From the NCBI RefSeq assembly GCF_014898815.1, contig NW_026515482.1:2046001-2110000 (forward strand): DNA of 64,000 nucleotides, in the 5' to 3' direction. Numbering within the stretch: the stretch's first letter is position 1; each line of letters opens with the position of its first letter. The translations under genes were made by a program, and so were the position numbers. This document shows, one piece after another, positions 58,297 through 64,000 of this stretch. The DNA is from Panonychus citri. Taxonomy: Eukaryota > Arthropoda > Arachnida > Trombidiformes > Tetranychidae. The notes under the pieces were generated by a model, which was not told the origin of the DNA, searched no databases, and saw nothing but the letters and a program-made list of their open reading frames with translations.

Positions 58297-60625
58297 CTCG
58301 GCGAAGGGCTCGTTTATCTCTCATGGCAAGGAAGGGTCGAGATCTTTTGGTGATAATTTGTTCACTGGGTGAGTTATTGGGGTGGAAAAAAGTTCCAAAA
58401 GAATTTGTTCTTTTCATGGTGATGGAGAAAAGGAAAAAGAAACAAGAAGATACAATAAACAAATGAGTTTCTTGTAAACAATTGAATGAAATGAGGTGGA
58501 AAATTGTTCTTGTCACATGGAAATTTGTAAAAAAATAAACAAGTTCGAAGTGAGAGAGAGAGAGAAAGAGATGCGGAAAAATGTTCTAATAAATTGGTTT
58601 CTAAAAAGTTCTAAGATCAATTGGATTTACGAAGAGATCAACTTGAGATATAACCAAATGACACGAATACAGTTCGAGAGATTTATCTTCTTATTCATCA
58701 TCTTCTCTTCAATTCAGTTCAAATTGAATTTCTTTTCTCGAATTCTTGATAAATTTCCAAATTCATCTTCATGATAATGGACCAGTTTCCAAGTGCAATC
58801 AAATTTAATATAAAGTTTCCGTACTGACCAAAGTGACCCTTTAGGTCAGTTGAATGTTATCGAGATGTTATTACCTTTCAATTCCTGAATAAGGTGAGTT
58901 GATTAAAGATGAAAGGGGAAAATATAACAACTTTTTACCCCTCATTCCGGTGAATGCTGCTTTCTTCCGGTAACCATTATCATAATGAGAGGAATACAAT
59001 TCTGGAAGATGAGGAAACTGATAAACAGGATGATGTTGAAGGTGATAATGATGATGATAAACAGGTAAATCACTTTTACCTTGATCTCTAACAAGGGAGG
59101 AAGATTTTTTTTCAGGTAAACTGATTAGCCAATCAATCATTTGATTATCTTCAATTGAATTCAATGGATAGCTATTAGTCCCTTGATTTGTAAATCTATT
59201 ATTACTATTGTGATTATGATTAATTAATTGTGATCCAGTTGATGAGGGCAATGATAACGGTGATGATGATGATGATGATGATAAAGGTAAGGTTAATCTG
59301 GGATAATCCAAAAAATGATTTAATCCAATCCATGGTTTACCATCAGATCCAATTTCATGATCAAAAATCATCTGAATTCATTGGGATTGGAAATTGTAAT
59401 CAAATTAAATAACTATAACTCAATTTGCTAATTGTTGTAAATGATTAAAATGAAAATTAAACAAGTTGTTTGAATTAATTTACTCAATATTAACAGGATT
59501 TACTCTTGATTGTTAACAGTTAATGACTGAATTAAATTCTGTGTGTGGAATTAAATTGTTAATTAATGTAAATTGTTTTCTCCAAGGGTAAAGATTGATT
59601 TTTTTTTCTTCTTTTTCAACTTTTCCAATCTGATGAACCCAATTCAAATATAGCACCAACAACAACTGAATTAGTTAATTGTAAGCTCTTATTTTTAACA
59701 TGAAACAATATCGCCAATGATATTGTTTAAGAAACTAATTGAAAAACTTTGTTTTTCCAGCAATCAAATTAACTTGATTAACCATTTTCAAGGGTAAACA
59801 AAAATCTGATTAAAGTTAATCATTATTGTTTCTCGTTTCAAATTTAATTTAAAAGTTTTACTTTTTGATTAGCAACAATTAACTAATCAATTCCCTTTGG
59901 TTGCTCTCAATCAAACTGATGTAACTATTGTTTAATCAATTTTGTCAACTCAATCAACTTAATTGGTTTAACTCAACACTTTATTAGTGATATTTTTCAA
60001 GTTACAGGTTAATTGTGATTAACTTGTTGTTTGTTGTGCTAATTGCTACTGATTAAAGTTTTTTTTTGATTAACTTTTAATCAAATCAATCATATCATAT
60101 CAGGTGAGTTTGATGTTGATAAGTTAATCGTTTGGTTGATTATTAAATGTTAACGGTTTCCTTTATTTACTCAACTATTTTTGCTTCAATGAATTTGAAT
60201 TCATTTGGATTCTGAATGGATTCTGATAACATGATAAAAACTTTCAATTGTTATCAATTCTCACTGAATAGAGAGATGAAACTTTCCATTATCATGATGA
60301 TTCCTGAGTTTCAGGTGAACTCAGAATTTTCCCTCTCTCCCTATTTATATTATCTCTTGTTACCTGTAAAAATTTTCACTAATCATCAATGAGATTACAT
60401 ATCAACTTATAACATGGAAACTGATATTATATCATGAGCTTAGATTAATCTTAATTTAATTAGTTTAATTATGTTTAGATTTTGTTGTTTAGTTTTTTGG
60501 CGACTTACCTGTTGATCAGATGATAATGAAGATCCTATTGATGATAAATCCTCACTGATAATTGAATCCAAGGTTGAAATTAAGATTAATGGTAAAAGGT
60601 AAACTGACCGATGGTTAATCAACAT
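58297..60625 (-). CDS. Tachykinin-like precursor 2 (diverged paralogue)
   Basis: Probable exons are 60509-60625 (39 aa with signal peptide, ending DQQ|GTAAGT), 58875-59371 (acceptor AATTCAG, phase 0) and 58297-58364 (acceptor CACCCAG, phase 2 match). The third exon ends at a donor-like GAG|GTAAGA, and I did not find the final exon. Read without splicing there, the frame stops at 58160. It parallels precursor 1: the signal exon ends in D-x-Q, then HEI...LDYPR, a K-S-D-L-P-V-Y-H spacer, NGYRKKAAFTGMRGKK, and KRSRPFLAMRDKR. The second tachykinin unit has Asp in place of the amidation Gly, so it could not be amidated in the usual way. The KFIPLR-like unit is lost (KKSSSLVRDQGK). It is either a gene changing function or an early pseudogene. 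Confidence 0.7.
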
Positions 60626-61345
60626 GATTTAATTGGTAATCAACTTACACGAGTTAATGATTAACACTAATCGATTGGTAGATTGTGATGGTGATGATGA
60701 AAATTGAGACAATCAGGTGAAATTACAGGTAAGAAGTGGAAAAGAAGATGAAGAAAAGAACAAAAAAGAATTTCGAAAACTTTTCTTCTCTTCTATCTTC
60801 CTTTTTAAAGTTTTCTCTCTCTCTCTCTATCTTAATACTTTTCAGTGACTTGGAATGAGAAAATCAGTTCGAAAGCTTATTGTTGATTAAATGACAATAT
60901 AAAGTTTCAAGATCTTCCAAGTTCAATATTATCAATACTCGAGGACTATTATTGTTATTATATTATTGTTGATTAACTGTGATGATGAAAATAATACTGA
61001 TCATGAGATTGAGTTTGCTCAGGTATAGGGTTTTATTAGATTAGATTTCATATTCGATGGATTCAGGTTAGAACTTTTTAGAACTGTAAAAAAGGATAAC
61101 AACTGTAAATGATGATGATGAACACAGGTAATCACTTTTGTTACCTGTAAACATTGGCGCATGAATTTCATTCTGTTTGTTCATTATTATCATGAAATCT
61201 GAAGAGACAAATCAACAAGATGATAATAAAGATTTTATTCTATTTTATTTCCATTGGAATTTTCATTTTCTCTTCATTAGATTATCAGAACTAATAATTC
61301 ATCATGAGAATCATCATAATCTTTATAAATAATCAGCTCACTCAC

Positions 61346-61403
<58 letters not shown>

Positions 61404-63681
61404 TCCATCATCTATTCACTGATTAACTGTCCATGGAAACACAATTCAATAATTCAACTTTCATCACGATTCCAGTTACATCATCAGAGATAATCTTACA
61501 ATTAAGCTGATTGTTAATCGGTATTTCATCCTACCATCGTGGTCATTTTCAAACTGACCATTGGTTTTTTTTTGTTAATCCAGAGAGATTAAGTTTAAAG
61601 GTTAAATTATCGTTAAATTTTGTAAATCAATTGGTTGAGTAAAGTTCATTTATCATGTTAATTTAATGATACGAATTGATTGTAATTACTTTTCCCAAGG
61701 GAATTGTTATTAATAAATAATATTATTGCTACAACAATTAGTTCCTATCCATTGAATAATTGAATTATTAACAGAATGACAATTTAATAATATCAATCAA
61801 AATGATCAAACCATAATTAATCTTAATCATTAATGGACAACAAAAAAAGAGGAAAAACTTTTGACATTTAATTATTAATAAAATTGTAGTTAATTAACAA
61901 ATCATGATTGTTATATAACATTGATTGTTACAATTATTACAACAATCAATTGCTAAATAAATTATTTAGTTGCTATGATTTTATCGTTTGTATTTTATAC
62001 CAACATTTTAATTTGATGAAAAAGATCCCAATTTAAACTGGATTAAATCTAATTGTAGGCAAAATCAAACTGGTTACATAAGAATCAGAGTGATTTGTTA
62101 TTGATTTGGATATTGAACAATCAATTAACTAAATATCAGAGTGAAACTTATTGAATTAAATTGTAATTGGATTGAGAAATTGAATCAATCAGAGTAAATA
62201 ACGTTTCGATTGTGATTAACTAATACAATTTAAAGTAACTTTATTTCCCAATTGATTTAACTATTATCATGGTAATGATTATCTCATTGATTGTTTACCA
62301 TTAATTGTAACAATCAAGGTTTTCGTTAATCAAGTTAATCAGATGGAACCAAGTGTTTACTTATCTTAATTAAATTGAGAAAAACTTGAATAAGAAATCA
62401 AGTTAAATTGTTGTCATTTAAATTCACTTTAATTGGTAATTGAACAACAACTATTAATTGATTAACACTTTCTCAACGATTGTCAGTCCATTAGTTGAGC
62501 TTAATTGTTGGTTTAATTGTTGTAGACAAGTTAAATTGTTTAAGATTCAGTTTATTACGATTAATTATATTATTTTGTTTTCTCATAATAATTTTCATGA
62601 GAGTCACGAGGAAGTAAATTCGAACTCTCGAATTTAGAACTTTTCGAATTTTTTTGTTCTAATTTATAATTTACTTTTTCCATCTCTCTAATTACAACTA
62701 ACTTTTTTGTTAATTTAATTGTTATAAGAAGAAGATAAAGTTTCAATTTTGTTTAATTAATTTCAAGGGATTCTCACTAATTGTGATACAAATTAAGGTA
62801 AAAGTTTAATTGTTATTAAACCAATTGGTTAATAATAATAATCAGAAAGAAAATTTAAAATAATTAGACTAATTAACTTGGAAATGTTTAGAATTATCAA
62901 CTAAATTGATTAAGAAAAGTGTTTAACTAAATCAAAACAAGTCAATTTTTTGCATCAAGTTAATTGTTACAACTTGAATTGGATTTAAATATCAATGATG
63001 ATCAAAAAGTAAATATAAATCACAATCAAAAAGTTTCCATCATTTAATCATGATAGTGAAATAATTGTGTTGATTTATATTGTTAACAATAAGTAGATTG
63101 TTAATAATATGATCGAACTGAATTAGATTAATTTTTCTCATTGTTAACATTTGGAATAAAAAATCTAATGCTAAACTAATGATATTAAATCAACTTGTTG
63201 ATTAACTAACAATAACTTTTGATTGTTGGAAAAGTATTTATAACAATCAAAAGAGGATTTAATTTTTTTTCTCCTGATAATTTTGTTTACAATTTCACTT
63301 TCAATTAATTTCTTGATTGTTGATGATAAAGACGATCAAGAATCAGATTAGTTGATTTTTTTAATTTGATTATTTTGGTTCAATTGATTGTTTGTCAACT
63401 TTTTCTTAATGAGAGACTTGATTAATCAATTGTTAATGAAAATGTTTCAAGTTTGGCTGATGAGATTTCAATCATTATTAACTTACTACTCGACTTTTGT
63501 TAAATTATTAATTTCGCTAATTAACTGATCGGTCAAATTAAAATGGTTGATTAGCCAGTGGTCAATTATTCATTCAAATGGTCATCTAACTCCTTGGCGA
63601 TTCAGGTAATGTCAAATTGTGATCAGTGTTTATGTCAAGGCTTAAGATAAGGTTAATGAAGATGACGACTAGGATGATAAG

Positions 63682-63719
<38 letters not shown>

Positions 63720-64000
63720 ATCACGATTTATCTTCCTCAATGGAGCCTTGAGAAAAGGGCGCTGAGGGTTGGAAAAATACACCGACATTTTATCCGATTA
63801 TCGAAGATGATCTTAGTCAATTTTAGCCTCTTACTCCCTCATCCACTTACACCTTCTCACTCTAAACTTGTCATCTCTCTCAATTTCATTCTCATCTTTA
63901 AGATCATTTTAGTTCATATTTGTTTCCTAGTTAGTTCATTTCGATCATAATAAGTGGTCACTTTGATTGAATGGTGAATTTCGATCGAGTAGATGTCATC
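60626..64000. other. AT-rich non-coding DNA to the window end
   Basis: I see no gene. It contains the long (CT)n array at 61349-61397 and a (TC)n array near 63686-63714. The last 300 nt are somewhat less AT-rich and may approach another gene. Confidence 0.5.
61349..61397. repeat. (CT)n microsatellite
   Basis: About 49 nt of uninterrupted CT. Confidence 0.95.

Noticed and set aside
1..64000. CRISPR arrays, bacterial operons, ribosome binding sites
   Set aside because: Regular repeats are microsatellites. Spliced genes, tRNA type and composition are eukaryotic.

Overview
The window looks like nuclear DNA from an arthropod, most likely an acariform (spider-mite-like) mite. The evidence is very AT-rich DNA, short GT-AG introns (about 68-130 nt, some longer), a Neuralized gene with the arthropod NHR-NHR-RING layout, and neuropeptide precursors with FxGMR/FxAMR tachykinin-type repeats. 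The species is inferred, not proven. About four fifths of the window is non-coding and full of CT/GA, CAT/ATG, GAA and GTT microsatellites; most long open frames there are low-complexity artefacts.  Layout: 1-3.15 kb is repeat-rich non-coding DNA. 3.2-10.75 kb holds an apparently intact multi-ORF non-LTR retrotransposon. It has a plus-strand gag-like gene with a probable phase-0 spliceosomal intron, a homologous gag-like gene on the MINUS strand, a small ORF, a third zinc-knuckle gag-like ORF, and a 996-aa endonuclease/reverse transcriptase followed by two 3' hairpins. 10.8-25.6 kb is microsatellite-rich and gene-free; it contains a cluster of nuclear-receptor half-sites at 20.66-20.71 kb. 25.7-31.5 kb is plainer AT-rich DNA that opens with CTCF-like TAGATGGC motifs and includes a decayed-exon-like segment (27.7 kb) and a GC-richer hairpin region (28.8-29.6 kb).  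32.2-35.64 kb is neuralized (five coding exons, 570 aa, reconstructed from splice phases), with E(spl)/Hairy-type CACGCG sites about 0.6 kb upstream. 39.9-44.1 kb carries minus-strand genes: an SNX22/24-like PX protein, a small unrecognised two-exon gene, a small secreted protein, and tachykinin precursor 1. Two near-identical tRNA-Gly(GCC) genes lie at 45.1 and 45.9 kb. 49.46-52.1 kb is a 1.39-kb tandem duplication carrying one broken and one intact paralogue of the secreted protein. 54.85-55.47 kb is a 309-bp tandem duplication. 58.3-60.6 kb is a second, diverged tachykinin-like precursor. The rest, to 64 kb, is AT-rich non-coding DNA.  The most unusual object is the retrotransposon: two clearly homologous gag proteins encoded tail-to-tail on opposite strands, an intron in one of them, and a third zinc-knuckle ORF, all without frame breaks. 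That points to an ambisense LINE-like element with several gag genes, or a gag cluster tied to an EN-RT gene.
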